Below, one piece after another: positions 1 through 8,356 of a stretch of DNA of 64,000 nt. Below the pieces are notes generated by a model. It was given only the letters and a program-made list of their open reading frames with translations, was not told the DNA's origin and did not search any database. This stretch comes from SB11 sp965222995 (GTDB lineage: Bacteria > Bacteroidota > Bacteroidia > UBA8524), in NCBI GenBank assembly GCA_965222995.1, contig OZ244977.1, forward strand, positions 1,302,001 through 1,366,000. The letters run 5' to 3'. Each line of letters starts with the position of its first letter. Position 1 is the stretch's first letter. Made by a program: the position numbers and the translations under genes.

Positions 1-705
1 GGGATGAACGCCAAAGGAGGAAGTGCAGAATCTACATTGGGGGTTATTTTGGGTGGTGCGTTACTAAACTTTATTGGCATAGTTACTATGTTTGGTTTGT
101 TTGCCCCCTCAATAGTTATATCGCGTATTGTATTTAGCGTAATAATGATTTTGGTTGTAGTACCCATTGTTTCAAAAATGGTAAAGACAAAAGATGGAGA
201 GGCAGGCAATACGGTAATGCAAAGCGGAGCTTTCAATCAAATATCATGTTACTTTCCCGAGAAATCGTACATGCAAACTATAATAAAATCTGTTGAAGAT
301 TGGTTGTTGGCATCGGGAAACATAGCATATAAGCTTATCCCTTTGATGATTATAGGGACGGTATTCACAGCTATTGTACGTGTTATTTTCCCAAATGAAT
401 ATCTGGAAACATTGGTTACAGCAAGCCCAATAGTAGTTATAGCTACAGTTTCGCTTATTGGTACATTACTTTCTATTCCTGTACTGTTTGAGATACTCTT
501 AGGGATTATTTTGCTGCAACTTGGGTTTTCTACAGGCGCAATAGCAGCAATGGTATTTACAGCACCGTCCTTCGGTATATTTACTTTAGTGCTTACCCGT
601 GAAAAACTGGGGGGTATTAAGGTGCCGATAATACTTATACTTACTACATTTATTTTTGGTATGGGTGCAGGGTTTTTTGCTGAACTTTTAGAGGGTTTAA
701 TGTAA
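1..705 (+). CDS. putative permease (UPF0718/ArsP_1-like), 3' part
   Basis: The frame is open from the first base of the window, so this is the C-terminal part of a longer gene; the first ATG inside is at 4. The 233 visible residues are mostly hydrophobic, with about six membrane segments: two near residues 12-60, then after a soluble loop (about 65-100) a four-helix block that includes IPLMIIGTVFTAIV and a conserved-looking stretch IPVLFEILLGIILLQLGFST followed by a Pro-Ser-containing helix. This arrangement of two hydrophobic halves around a loop, with a Pro/Glu helix and Gly-rich ends, resembles the UPF0718/YraQ/ArsP_1 permeases. Substrate is not predictable. The family assignment is by pattern and moderately sure; that it is a polytopic membrane protein is certain. 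Confidence 0.55.
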   Translation, partial: GMNAKGGSAESTLGVILGGALLNFIGIVTMFGLFAPSIVISRIVFSVIMILVVVPIVSKMVKTKDGEAGNTVMQSGAFNQISCYFPEKSYMQTIIKSVEDWLLASGNIAYKLIPLMIIGTVFTAIVRVIFPNEYLETLVTASPIVVIATVSLIGTLLSIPVLFEILLGIILLQLGFSTGAIAAMVFTAPSFGIFTLVLTREKLGGIKVPIILILTTFIFGMGAGFFAELLEGLM

Positions 706-715
706 TTATATAGAA

Positions 716-883
716 ATGAAAACAACACTAATAGGTATAGTACTTTTTTTGGCTCAATTGGGATTGGCAATTTTTTATAGCCAAACTATTGATTTAATTA
801 TAATAGCCATAATTGCTTTTATAACATTTATATATGTACTGAATAAGTACAGGAAAAAAGAGTACGACCATTGTGAAATATAG
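716..883 (+). CDS. 55-aa small membrane protein
   Basis: A short ORF starting ATG AAA ACA ACA at 716, ten bases after the permease stop, and ending TAG three bases before the next ATG. The 55 residues contain two hydrophobic segments (about 4-20 and 25-42) followed by a basic, charged tail rich in K, R, E, D and H. Tight packing between two real genes on the same strand argues that it is translated as part of one operon. I do not recognise a family. It could be a small accessory subunit of the preceding permease, which is inference from position only. Confidence 0.55.
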   Translation: MKTTLIGIVLFLAQLGLAIFYSQTIDLIIIAIIAFITFIYVLNKYRKKEYDHCEI

Positions 884-886
884 CAA

Positions 887-1765
887 ATGGTAAAAAAGCG
901 AAAAGAAAGAGAAGAAAAAGAATGCCTTAATTGTGGCGAAAGCTTGCAAGGGAGATATTGTCACAACTGTGGACAGGAAAATATTGAGCTTCGAGAACCT
1001 ATAGGCAGGGTTTTTTTGCGCCTATTTGAGGGGCTAACCTATTTCGACTCGAAGTTTTTCAAAACCTCATTGCCATTACTTTTTAAACCGGGGTATCTCA
1101 CCAGGCAATATTTAGGAGGAAAGAAACTATCGTTTCTAAATCCCGTAAAAATGTACTTCTTTTTAAGTTTTATTTATTTTCTTCTTTTTTTCTGGATGGG
1201 GGATAGCTCTGATATCATCTCATTAAACCCAAGTGAAAAAACTACTAATGTTATAGGAGTAATAGATACTGCTGAGAGCAATAATAAGAGTGTTACTTTT
1301 GGTTTTGAGGGAGATAACTGGCTTTCAAGAAAGGTTAAAGAAATTAAAGAAAGGGCAAGAAAAGATGGCAAGGCAGTTACAAATGAGCTCAGCAACCTTT
1401 ATTCATCAAACATTCCAAAATTGGTTTTTTTGGCAATGCCATTTTTAGCTCTTTTTTTAAAGCTGTTTTATAGAAAACGCTATTTTATTGAACACCTTAT
1501 ACATGCCATACATTTACACAGTTTTGGTTTTGTATTGTTTATTGTGCTTCTACTTATTGGGCAAGCTTTGCCAAATGATGATGAGTTTTTTAGCCTTATA
1601 GGCATTTTTATTATGCTTCTTTACTTAGTGATAAGTTTTAAGAGTGTGTATCAACAAAAATGGATAAAAACAATTTTTAAAACCGTTACAATTCTCATGA
1701 TGTATAGTATTGTTTTAGGAATTGGTTTTTTAATGAATATAATTATAACTCTTGCTCTTGCTTAG
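887..1765 (+). CDS. DUF3667 zinc-ribbon membrane protein
   Basis: This 292-residue protein begins with a charged stretch and a zinc ribbon made of two CxxC pairs (Cys13/16 and Cys25/28, the second in CHNCGQ), followed by the block with FKTSLPLLFKPGYLTRQY and NPVKMYFFLSFIYF that is typical of the Bacteroidota DUF3667 family. About five membrane segments follow: near 89-105, 178-195, 205-225, 233-250 and 262-288. A charged region of about 65 residues between the first two helices should be soluble. Function of the family is unknown. It is three bases downstream of the 55-aa gene and three bases upstream of the DUF3052 gene, so the three are probably cotranscribed. Confidence 0.8.
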   Translation: MVKKRKEREEKECLNCGESLQGRYCHNCGQENIELREPIGRVFLRLFEGLTYFDSKFFKTSLPLLFKPGYLTRQYLGGKKLSFLNPVKMYFFLSFIYFLLFFWMGDSSDIISLNPSEKTTNVIGVIDTAESNNKSVTFGFEGDNWLSRKVKEIKERARKDGKAVTNELSNLYSSNIPKLVFLAMPFLALFLKLFYRKRYFIEHLIHAIHLHSFGFVLFIVLLLIGQALPNDDEFFSLIGIFIMLLYLVISFKSVYQQKWIKTIFKTVTILMMYSIVLGIGFLMNIIITLALA

Positions 1766-1768
1766 TTT

Positions 1769-2176
1769 ATGAATGAATTGGCAAAAACACCCCTAGTAAA
1801 AAAACTGGGAATTAAAGATGGTATGAGGGTTAAGTTTGTTAATACCCCTGAAAACTATTTTGACCTTTTAGGCGAGCCTTTTCCTGAGTTTGAAGTTGAA
1901 GAAAACAACTTAGACTTTGTGCATGTATTTACCAATACTGAAGCTGATTTTAAAGCGATTTTTAAGGCCATTACAAACAAAATGAAACCCAAAGGTATGA
2001 TTTGGATAAGCTGGTACAAGAAAACCGCAGAAAAGCCTACTGAATTATCAGGGAATTTTATCAGAGAGTTTTTTAGAAGCAGAGGCTGGATTGATAGTAA
2101 AGTATGCTCTGTTGATGATGATTGGACAGCTTTGAAGTTTGTAATATCTTCAAAACAAAAAAATAAAAACGACTAA
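1769..2176 (+). CDS. DUF3052 family protein
   Basis: A 135-residue soluble protein. The start TPLVKKLGIKDGMRVKF, the central KPKGMIWISWYKK and the C-terminal KVCSVDDDWTALKFV are the conserved blocks of the DUF3052 family, which has a Rossmann-like methyltransferase-shaped fold but lacks an obvious cofactor site. No catalytic role is established. The ATG at 1769 lies three bases after the DUF3667 stop, and the TAA sits inside a small inverted repeat (2171-2186), so this is probably the last gene of the small operon. Confidence 0.75.
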   Translation: MNELAKTPLVKKLGIKDGMRVKFVNTPENYFDLLGEPFPEFEVEENNLDFVHVFTNTEADFKAIFKAITNKMKPKGMIWISWYKKTAEKPTELSGNFIREFFRSRGWIDSKVCSVDDDWTALKFVISSKQKNKND

Positions 2177-2522
2177 TTTTTTAGTCATATTCATATGATG
2201 TTTTTGGGTGAAAACACCCAGCGATTATGATAAAATCACTCTATTTTTCAATGGGCATTAACGCTAACTTGCTTTAGTATTTATTTAACATGAATATTTA
2301 AGAGATTAAATGTTCTGATGGTATGGTGCAGCCCATTCTATTGCAGATTTGATGCTTGTTCTGCGGGTTTAGTCTATGAGGTAAACTTTTTCTTAATTAA
2401 TTTATAGGTGCATGTATCACCTGTTTTGCTATTCTTTTATGCAGTTAAAAGCTGTATTATACATTTACATTATTGTGTGAAGCGTAATATTTTTAAATTC
2501 GTAATAAACTAATGAGGTAACA
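2177..2522. other. 346-base spacer with small hairpins
   Basis: No ORF of useful length is seen on either strand. It holds three small inverted repeats: GACTAA-TTTT-TTAGTC around the preceding stop codon (2171-2186), GGGTG-AAAA-CACCC (2206-2219) and AGGTG-N7-CACCT followed by a T-rich stretch (2406-2422). Any of these could end the upstream operon, but none has a strong U-tract. The last 60 bases are very AT-rich and should contain the promoter of the gene at 2523, although I see no exact TAnnTTTG box. Confidence 0.5.
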
Positions 2523-2939
2523 ATGAAAAAAGCTTGTATAATTTTTCTTTTGGCAGTAGGGTTTATTATGTTGGGTAAAGAATCTTTAGCCCAACGTTCA
2601 AACTATAATGAAGACGATGTGGTTATTATGCGTAGCCAACAAAGTGTAGGCACTAGTATTATGAGGTTATTAGAAGCTAAAAATGCCGACAGCGCACTGT
2701 TCTTTTTTAAAGATAAAGGTGCAGCTACAAAAAAGAAACTAAAGCAAATAGCTACTGAAATTCAGAAATATAAAGGGAAGTATGAGTTTGCCTCTTCTCC
2801 TGATGCTCCTGATGATGAGGTAAATCATGTAATATGCAAGTATACTTCAAACGAAGGGGTCGATACACACTACAAAGTAGTTTTCGTTTTCGATAGGTTT
2901 GATAAATCTTATAAAGCCACTAAAATACTTTTCAAATAA
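2523..2939 (+). CDS. secreted protein of unknown function
   Basis: The 138-residue product begins with a clear signal peptide (MKKACIIFLLAVGFIMLG) ending near LAQ at residues 22-24. The mature part is about 114 residues, rich in Lys and Asp, with an alternating pattern consistent with an alpha+beta fold (a helical LLEAKNADSALFFFKDK segment, then beta strands near the end). I do not recognise the family; the size and helix-then-strands order resemble small NTF2-like export proteins of Bacteroidota, but that is only a suggestion. The next gene begins 23 bases downstream on the same strand. Confidence 0.6.
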   Translation: MKKACIIFLLAVGFIMLGKESLAQRSNYNEDDVVIMRSQQSVGTSIMRLLEAKNADSALFFFKDKGAATKKKLKQIATEIQKYKGKYEFASSPDAPDDEVNHVICKYTSNEGVDTHYKVVFVFDRFDKSYKATKILFK

Positions 2940-2962
2940 CTTTAAAGATTAAGCAGTAAATC

Positions 2963-3235
2963 TTGGCAAGTGATAATGATAAAATAACAGAAAGTACTTT
3001 TAAGAAACTTAGCTTACCCAAAAAGTATAAAGTAGCTGAGGAGAAAGGATACTTTATTGCACAACGAACTTACAGGGGTATGGAAGCTTATTTATATAAA
3101 GTAGAAGATTTTTACATTGAAATTTGGAAACGCTTTATGATTAATGAAATTGCCTGGATAGAAGTAGCTCCGGAATCGGTTATTGATAAGTATGCAGACT
3201 CTGTAGACTTGAAAAAGCTACTACCTAAAGATTAG
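2963..3235 (+). CDS. conserved-looking 90-aa hypothetical protein
   Basis: The frame has a TAA six bases before a TTG at 2963, so TTG (MASDNDKITESTF) is the only upstream start; the next in-frame ATG is over 100 bases further on and would remove a third of the protein. The product is soluble, mixed charged and aromatic (a YLYKVEDFYIEIWKRF core), and looks like a compact alpha+beta domain. I do not recognise a family. Its last 11 bases overlap the 3' end of the convergent aminotransferase gene. Confidence 0.6.
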   Translation: MASDNDKITESTFKKLSLPKKYKVAEEKGYFIAQRTYRGMEAYLYKVEDFYIEIWKRFMINEIAWIEVAPESVIDKYADSVDLKKLLPKD

Positions 3236-4409
3236 TTTCGTTTATAGCTTCGTTTAATACATCGCAAGCTTGTTTTATTACATCATCGGTGATGGTTAAT
3301 GGTGGAGCTATTCTTAACTTGTAGTCGCAATGTAAAAACCAGTCGGTTATAACCCCTTTTTCGATACACTTTTTTATTACTTGTTTATTCCTGGGTTCGG
3401 TTTTTAAGTCAATTGCGAGCATTAATCCTTTACCTGAAATTTCTTTGCCTTTAAGGTGTTCTCTAAAAACCTGTTCCTTTGCAACAGCCTCTTTATATAT
3501 TTTAGTTTCCTCCAACCATTCAATACCCGCAAGTGCTGCCGCACAGCATACGGGATGTCCGCCAAAAGTAGTAATATGCCCAAGTACAGGATTGTCAATA
3601 AAATTATCCATCAAATTTTTATTGGCTACAAAAGCACCTAAGGGCATACCTGCTCCAAATGCCTTTGCCAAAACCAAAATATCAGGAACAATATTATACT
3701 GCTCAAAGGCAAACAAGCTCCCTGTTCTGCCCATACCGCATTGTATTTCATCAAGAATAAGTATTGTACCGGTATCATTACACCTTGCCCTAAGCTTTTC
3801 TAAAAAAGTTGGTGAAGGGGGGAGGTAACCTGCTTCACCTTGCACCGTTTCAATTACAACACCTGCAACATCATCGGTAATAAGCTCAATATCATCAATA
3901 CTATTGTAGTGTATAAACTCAATTTGGGGCAATAGCGGGCGAAACGCTTGAGTAAAGTACTCATTGTCCATTAAACTTAATGCACCGTGTGTAGAGCCGT
4001 GATAAGCGTTTTTAACGGCAATTATCTTATTGCGACCTGTTGCTCGTTTAGCCAATTTTAAGGCACCTTCAATAGCTTCTGAGCCTGAGTTGACATAATA
4101 TACTGAATTAAGACTTTGAGGCAGTAGGCTGCATAGCTTTTCTGCTAAGGCTACCTGTGGTGTCTGCACATACTCGCCGTACACCATAAGGTGTAAATAC
4201 TTTTCAGCTTGTTGTTGTATGGCTTTTATTATTGAGGGGTTACTGTGCCCATAACTGCTTACACCAATGCCTGAAATTAAATCTATATACTTCTTTCCTT
4301 TGGTGTCATATAAATACACCCCTTCTGCCTTTTCAATATTCAGCAGCATAGGAGCATCAGAAGTTTGTGCTACGTGTTTTAAAAACTGTTGGCGAAGCGT
4401 ATCCATCAT
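3225..4409 (-). CDS. class III PLP aminotransferase (ArgD-like)
   Basis: A 394-residue PLP-dependent enzyme of the class III (acetylornithine/ornithine/4-aminobutyrate) aminotransferases. Visible features in order: the ISGIGVSSYGHSNP substrate-site block (46-58), the SGSEAIEGALKLA phosphate-binding region (108-120), the AYHGSTHGALS block (135-145), the LDEIQCGMGRTG block with the pyridine-binding Asp220, and Lys249 in LAKAFGAG as the Schiff-base lysine, then TTFGGHPV. The length is normal. It may act in arginine or lysine biosynthesis, or on another omega-amine; no arg or lys genes flank it, so substrate is open. ATG ATG tandem starts occur at the 5' end; a terminator for the upstream HU gene lies just before it. 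Confidence 0.85.
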   Translation of the reverse strand: MMDTLRQQFLKHVAQTSDAPMLLNIEKAEGVYLYDTKGKKYIDLISGIGVSSYGHSNPSIIKAIQQQAEKYLHLMVYGEYVQTPQVALAEKLCSLLPQSLNSVYYVNSGSEAIEGALKLAKRATGRNKIIAVKNAYHGSTHGALSLMDNEYFTQAFRPLLPQIEFIHYNSIDDIELITDDVAGVVIETVQGEAGYLPPSPTFLEKLRARCNDTGTILILDEIQCGMGRTGSLFAFEQYNIVPDILVLAKAFGAGMPLGAFVANKNLMDNFIDNPVLGHITTFGGHPVCCAAALAGIEWLEETKIYKEAVAKEQVFREHLKGKEISGKGLMLAIDLKTEPRNKQVIKKCIEKGVITDWFLHCDYKLRIAPPLTITDDVIKQACDVLNEAINETNL

Positions 4410-4420
4410 GCAAAAATAAA

Positions 4421-4459
4421 AAAGCCCGACTTACTCAAGGTAAGCCGGACTTATTTTTT
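4421..4459 (-). terminator. bidirectional-looking terminator after HU gene
   Basis: A 13-base inverted repeat, AAGCCCGACTTAC (4422-4434) and GTAAGCCGGACTT (4440-4452), with two wobble pairs and a five-base loop. An A-run lies on its left side and a T-run on its right, so it gives a U-tract on either strand. It separates the HU gene from the aminotransferase gene, both read leftwards. Confidence 0.8.
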
Positions 4460-4474
4460 AGCTTTTAGTTTAGA

Positions 4475-4747
4475 TTACTTCACTTTAGTAGAAAGCTCTG
4501 AACCTGGCTTAAATTTCACTACTTTTTTAGCTGAAATTTTAATTTCTTTACCGGTTTGAGGATTACGTCCGGTACGAGCAGCACGGTTAGCTACTGAAAA
4601 AGTACCGAATCCTACTAGTATTACTTTATCGCCTTTTTTCAAAGCAGATGAAGTATTGTCTAAAAATGAATTCAAAGCTGCTTGAGCTTGAACTTTAGTA
4701 ATCTTCGCATCTGATGCGATGTTGTTAATTAAGTCTGATTTGTTCAT
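4475..4747 (-). CDS. hup: HU family DNA-binding protein
   Basis: A 90-residue histone-like protein with the full HU layout: an N-terminal helical dimerisation part (residues 1-40), then GFGTFSVANRAARTGRNP, the beta-arm with the conserved RNP intercalation tip, then GKEIKISAKKVVKFKPG closing the fold. It binds and bends DNA non-specifically and shapes the nucleoid. It stands alone between a strong terminator and a promoter at 4789-4796, so it is likely monocistronic. Confidence 0.95.
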   Translation of the reverse strand: MNKSDLINNIASDAKITKVQAQAALNSFLDNTSSALKKGDKVILVGFGTFSVANRAARTGRNPQTGKEIKISAKKVVKFKPGSELSTKVK

Positions 4748-4788
4748 AGGTTAAACTATTAGATTAATATTATTATCAAATGGTTAAT

Positions 4789-4796
4789 CAAACATA
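4789..4796 (-). promoter_or_regulatory. promoter -7 box for HU gene
   Basis: On the minus strand the sequence reads TATGTTTG, an exact match to the Bacteroidota -7 consensus TAnnTTTG, with a TTG about 19-20 bases upstream as a -33 element. The start of transcription would lie near 4783, leaving a leader of about 35 bases. Confidence 0.6.
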
Positions 4797-4922
4797 CTAT
4801 AAATTTTTAATGATGCAAGTGTGAAAATGAAAAAAAATCGCTGAAAACGCTTGATATACGCGAGTTTTAGCAAAAAATGACCAAAAAATGCAGGTTTTAC
4901 GCACGTTTGCGACTTATTAACA

Positions 4923-5429
4923 TTAGCTAAATGTAGTGTTGATAACGGTTTGCGGCGATATTAGATTGCCCAATATTACAAATTTTGCCTGTTCATAATA
5001 GGGAGAGCGAACACTCATTAGTGCCTCAATATGAGCAGAAAGCGTCAAATTTTGCTGAGATTTTAATAAAGGACGTTGTTTTATATCCTTTTCAAGACGT
5101 TTTTTTAACTCTTCAATACTATGTTTTAAATAAACTGTAATACCATTTTCATTCATCCATTCCATGTTATTATTAAAACAAGGCAAACCACCCCCTGTTG
5201 CAATTATGGTATTAGTATCAATTTTTAAAGCCCTTAAAGTATCTGTTTCAAGGTCCCTGAAATCTTTTTCTCCAATTGTATCAAATAATTCTGATATAGA
5301 TTGTCCTGTGGCTTTCTCAATTTCATCGTCAGTATCAATATATCTATAACCGTATAGTTGTGATACTTGGCGGGCAAGTGTTGTTTTGCCGGCACCCATA
5401 AAACCAATTAAGTATATAATTTGGTGCAT
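4923..5429 (-). CDS. aroK: shikimate kinase
   Basis: A 168-residue enzyme of the shikimate pathway that phosphorylates the 3-hydroxyl of shikimate with ATP. Walker A is GFMGAGKT (9-16); the shikimate-binding DTDDEIE (Asp32, Asp34), FRDLE with Arg58 and the GGG loop (79-81) are present, and the lid arginine is Arg119 in KQRPLL. Length is typical. It starts one base after the stop of the OppB-like permease gene, so the two are translated from the same message, although no functional link is evident. Confidence 0.93.
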   Translation of the reverse strand: MHQIIYLIGFMGAGKTTLARQVSQLYGYRYIDTDDEIEKATGQSISELFDTIGEKDFRDLETDTLRALKIDTNTIIATGGGLPCFNNNMEWMNENGITVYLKHSIEELKKRLEKDIKQRPLLKSQQNLTLSAHIEALMSVRSPYYEQAKFVILGNLISPQTVINTTFS

Positions 5430-5430
5430 A

Positions 5431-6483
5431 CTAACTAATCTTCACGCGTGGGTCTAATAGTTTATATACAATATCTACTATAATATTAATGATGATAAAT
5501 ATTACTGCAATAAGTAATATGGCTCCCATAACTACCGGATAGTCTGATTTTTCCAAAGCTTCAACAGTTACTTTACCTATTCCGCGCCAGTTAAAAATGT
5601 ACTCTACAAAAAAAGAACCTGCCAATAGCGAAGCAAACCACCCTGATATTGAAGTGATGACTGGGTTTAATGCATTCTTTATGGCGTGCCTCCATATCAC
5701 TTTAAAATTGCTAAGCCCTTTAGCATACGCTGTACGTATATAATCTTGTCCCATTACATCAATCATACTGCTTCGGGTAAGCTGTATAATTATAGCCAGC
5801 GGACGAATGCCCAAAGCCAATGCAGGAAGTATTAAATTATTAAAATTATAAAACCGGTTGTAGTTGCTATCATAATCAACAAGGCTACCGGTCATATTTA
5901 GCCCTGTATATTCGGTAAGTATATAGCCAAACACCCATGCTATTAGTATCGATGCGAAAAAAGAGGGCATTGAAATGCCTATGGTGCTTATAAATAGTAT
6001 AGACCTGTCTGCAAAAGTATCTTGCTTAAGGGTTGCCCAAATACCCAGGAAAATACCCATAACAGAAGCAATAAGTATTGAAGCTAATGCTAGAACTAAA
6101 GTGCCAATAAAAGACTCGGCTAAAATAGATGATACCTTTTTTTTGCTTTGATATGACCGACGTAAATAAGGAGATTTAATTACCGTTGCTGTATTGCCAA
6201 TGGTAAAGAGAGGTGTATAGTTATACTTTTGCTTATTCTCTAAAGTGGATTGATGAAAGGAAAGCGGGGATAAATCATTTATATACAGCAATAGCTGCTC
6301 ACCTTTAGATTTATCTAAGCCCAGTTCTTTCTTTATAGCATCCTTAGTAAGTACATCATCTCGTTGTCCTGCCATTATCTCAGCAGGGTCGGGAAACCAT
6401 GCAAATAGCATAAATACTAAAAGTACAATGCCCAATAGCACTAAAATGCCATACAACAATTTTTTGATGATGAAACTTAGCAA
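5431..6483 (-). CDS. ABC transporter permease, OppB/DppB type
   Basis: A 350-residue inner-membrane permease with six transmembrane segments: one at the N-terminus (8-28), a long extracytoplasmic loop, then five from about residue 125. The cytoplasmic EAA loop (YIRTAYAKGLSNFKVIWRHA) and the C-terminal GIGKVTVEALEKSDYPVVMG block identify the peptide/nickel importer family (PF00528 with the OppB_C N-terminal region). The only available start is TTG at 6483, as a TAA lies four codons upstream. The partner permease, ATPases and binding protein are not in this window, so substrate is unknown. Confidence 0.88.
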   Translation of the reverse strand: MLSFIIKKLLYGILVLLGIVLLVFMLFAWFPDPAEIMAGQRDDVLTKDAIKKELGLDKSKGEQLLLYINDLSPLSFHQSTLENKQKYNYTPLFTIGNTATVIKSPYLRRSYQSKKKVSSILAESFIGTLVLALASILIASVMGIFLGIWATLKQDTFADRSILFISTIGISMPSFFASILIAWVFGYILTEYTGLNMTGSLVDYDSNYNRFYNFNNLILPALALGIRPLAIIIQLTRSSMIDVMGQDYIRTAYAKGLSNFKVIWRHAIKNALNPVITSISGWFASLLAGSFFVEYIFNWRGIGKVTVEALEKSDYPVVMGAILLIAVIFIIINIIVDIVYKLLDPRVKIS

Positions 6484-6522
6484 GTGGTAAAATTATAAGT
6501 AAAACTACAATTTATGTTTTAC

Positions 6523-7731
6523 TTAGTTTTTGCTCATTATTTTTCTAAGCTTTTCAGGTTTGGGAATGCTACGCGATGGCCATTGGTCTATAACAACAGA
6601 CCCCTTCATTAAAATTAGACCCGCATTACTACGTATCATTGATTTAAGCATTTTTGGGTCGGTATTATAAAAATCAAATATCAGCCCGTATTCATGCCGC
6701 ACTTTTTCAGCATCTTCAAGTGTAGAACCTGTTAATCCCCACACTTTTTTACCGTCCTGCTCAATAAATTCCTTAGCCAGTGCCGATACTTTTTCTAAAC
6801 CTTTTTTGCGAGCCTTATCCAAGTTGTATGATACAACTAGCAACTGAAAGTCATTATTATTAAGCATACTGTCTTTATAGTCAACATTGTTGCTGTTAAA
6901 CATAGTAAAGCCGTTAATTTTCGGTCTGCACCCTTCGCGTATAACAACTTTATTTTGGTCTACAAAGTCAGCACCTTCAGGCACTTTCATGGCCATCACA
7001 TCGTCGTAAGAGTATTCTATATCCTTGCCGTCAACCTTATAGATAAAGGTTTGCACTACACTGTCCTTTGGTGCATCAGGAGGGCACATCATCAGTTCAG
7101 CTACGTTATTACCGTTTTCCCAATATAAAAAGTTAAGGGCGGGCAAATACATATAGCAATACACTGTAAACACAGTAAACAATACTGAAAACGATACTAT
7201 GAAGTTAGTTTGCATGTTACGAGAAAAGATAGAGCGTACATGCTTGCGACGGATAAATATAATTATAATTAGTACAAGAAGGATAACATCTTTAGTGAAC
7301 GATTGCCAAGGGGTTAGTTTTATAAAATCACCAAAGCACCCACAATCAGTCATGTAATAAATACCTTTAGGTTCAAAGCCCAACAAATTGGCAAACCACT
7401 GGGTAGTACCGTGTTCAGGGTTTTCAAAAAACCAGTTTCCCACAGCGGTATACCCTGTGAGTAGTGTAAAGAAAACAATCATAGCCAGTAATAAACTGGC
7501 GGTTATTTTCATACGGGTGCCCATTAGCACAGCAAAGCCCAATACAATTTCAAGCACACAAATAAACATAGCCTGGTACAATACAGAGCTTACTAAAAAG
7601 TCTAAGCCAAACACATGGTAGTACTCTTCAAGCTTATAAGAAAACCCTAAAGGGTCATTTGCTTTTATAAAACCAGAAAAAATAAAAAGTAAACCTACTA
7701 AAACTCTACTTGCGGTTGCTAGGGCTTTCAT
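6523..7731 (-). CDS. BT_3928-family DoxX-like membrane protein
   Basis: A 402-residue protein. Residues 1-165 hold a DoxX/MauE-like four-helix membrane domain starting ASRVLVGLLFIFSGFIKAND, with a conserved TDCGCFGD motif between helices; a fifth membrane segment lies near 180-200. The rest (about 210-402) is a soluble, presumably periplasmic domain. This combination is the Bacteroidota BT_3928 family, whose role is unknown; the DoxX/MauE kinship and the CxC motif suggest thiol redox or quinone-linked chemistry, which is inference. Its ATG overlaps the stop of the DUF1599 gene (TAATG), so the two are translationally coupled. Confidence 0.82.
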   Translation of the reverse strand: MKALATASRVLVGLLFIFSGFIKANDPLGFSYKLEEYYHVFGLDFLVSSVLYQAMFICVLEIVLGFAVLMGTRMKITASLLLAMIVFFTLLTGYTAVGNWFFENPEHGTTQWFANLLGFEPKGIYYMTDCGCFGDFIKLTPWQSFTKDVILLVLIIIIFIRRKHVRSIFSRNMQTNFIVSFSVLFTVFTVYCYMYLPALNFLYWENGNNVAELMMCPPDAPKDSVVQTFIYKVDGKDIEYSYDDVMAMKVPEGADFVDQNKVVIREGCRPKINGFTMFNSNNVDYKDSMLNNNDFQLLVVSYNLDKARKKGLEKVSALAKEFIEQDGKKVWGLTGSTLEDAEKVRHEYGLIFDFYNTDPKMLKSMIRSNAGLILMKGSVVIDQWPSRSIPKPEKLRKIMSKN

Positions 7732-8312
7732 TATATGTTGTTTTCCTTAAGTCGAATTAAGGCAAATATAGAATAGTTCAATATATCAAAGAAATTAGCA
7801 TCAACTCCTTCAGATATAAGGGTTTTTCCCATATTGTCCTCAATTTGTTTAATCCTCAGTAATTTCATCAAAATCAAATCGGTATAGGTACTAATACGCA
7901 TATCACGCCATGCCTCACCATAATCATGATTCTTATCTTCCATCAAATTCTTTGCCTTTTTTGCAAAATCATCAAATAAAAGAGTAAGCTTATCAATTGA
8001 AATTTCAGTATCCTCATTAGGGCTTAACTCCATTTGCATTAATGCTATAATACAATAGTTAATTAAACCTATATAGTCTCCTGTAATATCCTCATCAATT
8101 TTCTGGGTACCCTTCTCCTCAATACTTTTAATGCGCTTAGCTTTAATATATAGTTGGTCGGTAATAGAGGTTTGCCTTAAAATTCGCCATGCAGTGCCGT
8201 AATCTTTATTCTTTTTCAAGAAAATGTCTTTGCATTGGCTTATAATCTCATCGTATTGAGCAGAAGTTGGTGTCAAACTGGTAATGTTTTGTACGTTGCT
8301 GTTACTTTGCAA
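7731..8312 (-). CDS. duplicated DUF1599 (Nmad1) protein
   Basis: A 193-residue all-alpha protein containing two copies of the DUF1599 unit: residues about 19-95 (KKNKDYGTAWRILR, then TD, K-RI-SIEE and a LINYCIIAL end) and about 110-190 (DKNHDYGEAWRDMR, TD, K-RIKQIED, ILNYSIFAL). DUF1599 is also called nucleotide modification associated domain 1. No activity is proven; the K-N-x-DYG-x-AW core may bind a nucleotide. TTG at 8312 is the apparent start. The gene is transcribed away from folP and overlaps the BT_3928 start by one base. Confidence 0.82.
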   Translation of the reverse strand: MQSNSNVQNITSLTPTSAQYDEIISQCKDIFLKKNKDYGTAWRILRQTSITDQLYIKAKRIKSIEEKGTQKIDEDITGDYIGLINYCIIALMQMELSPNEDTEISIDKLTLLFDDFAKKAKNLMEDKNHDYGEAWRDMRISTYTDLILMKLLRIKQIEDNMGKTLISEGVDANFFDILNYSIFALIRLKENNI

Positions 8313-8356
8313 AGTTGTATAAATATTATTTGTAACTGCTCAAAATAAATTAACAT

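Noticed and set aside
249..770. 173-codon minus-strand frame opposite the permease
   Set aside because: Low-complexity Ile/Pro/Ser translation in antisense to a clear membrane protein and spanning into the next small gene.
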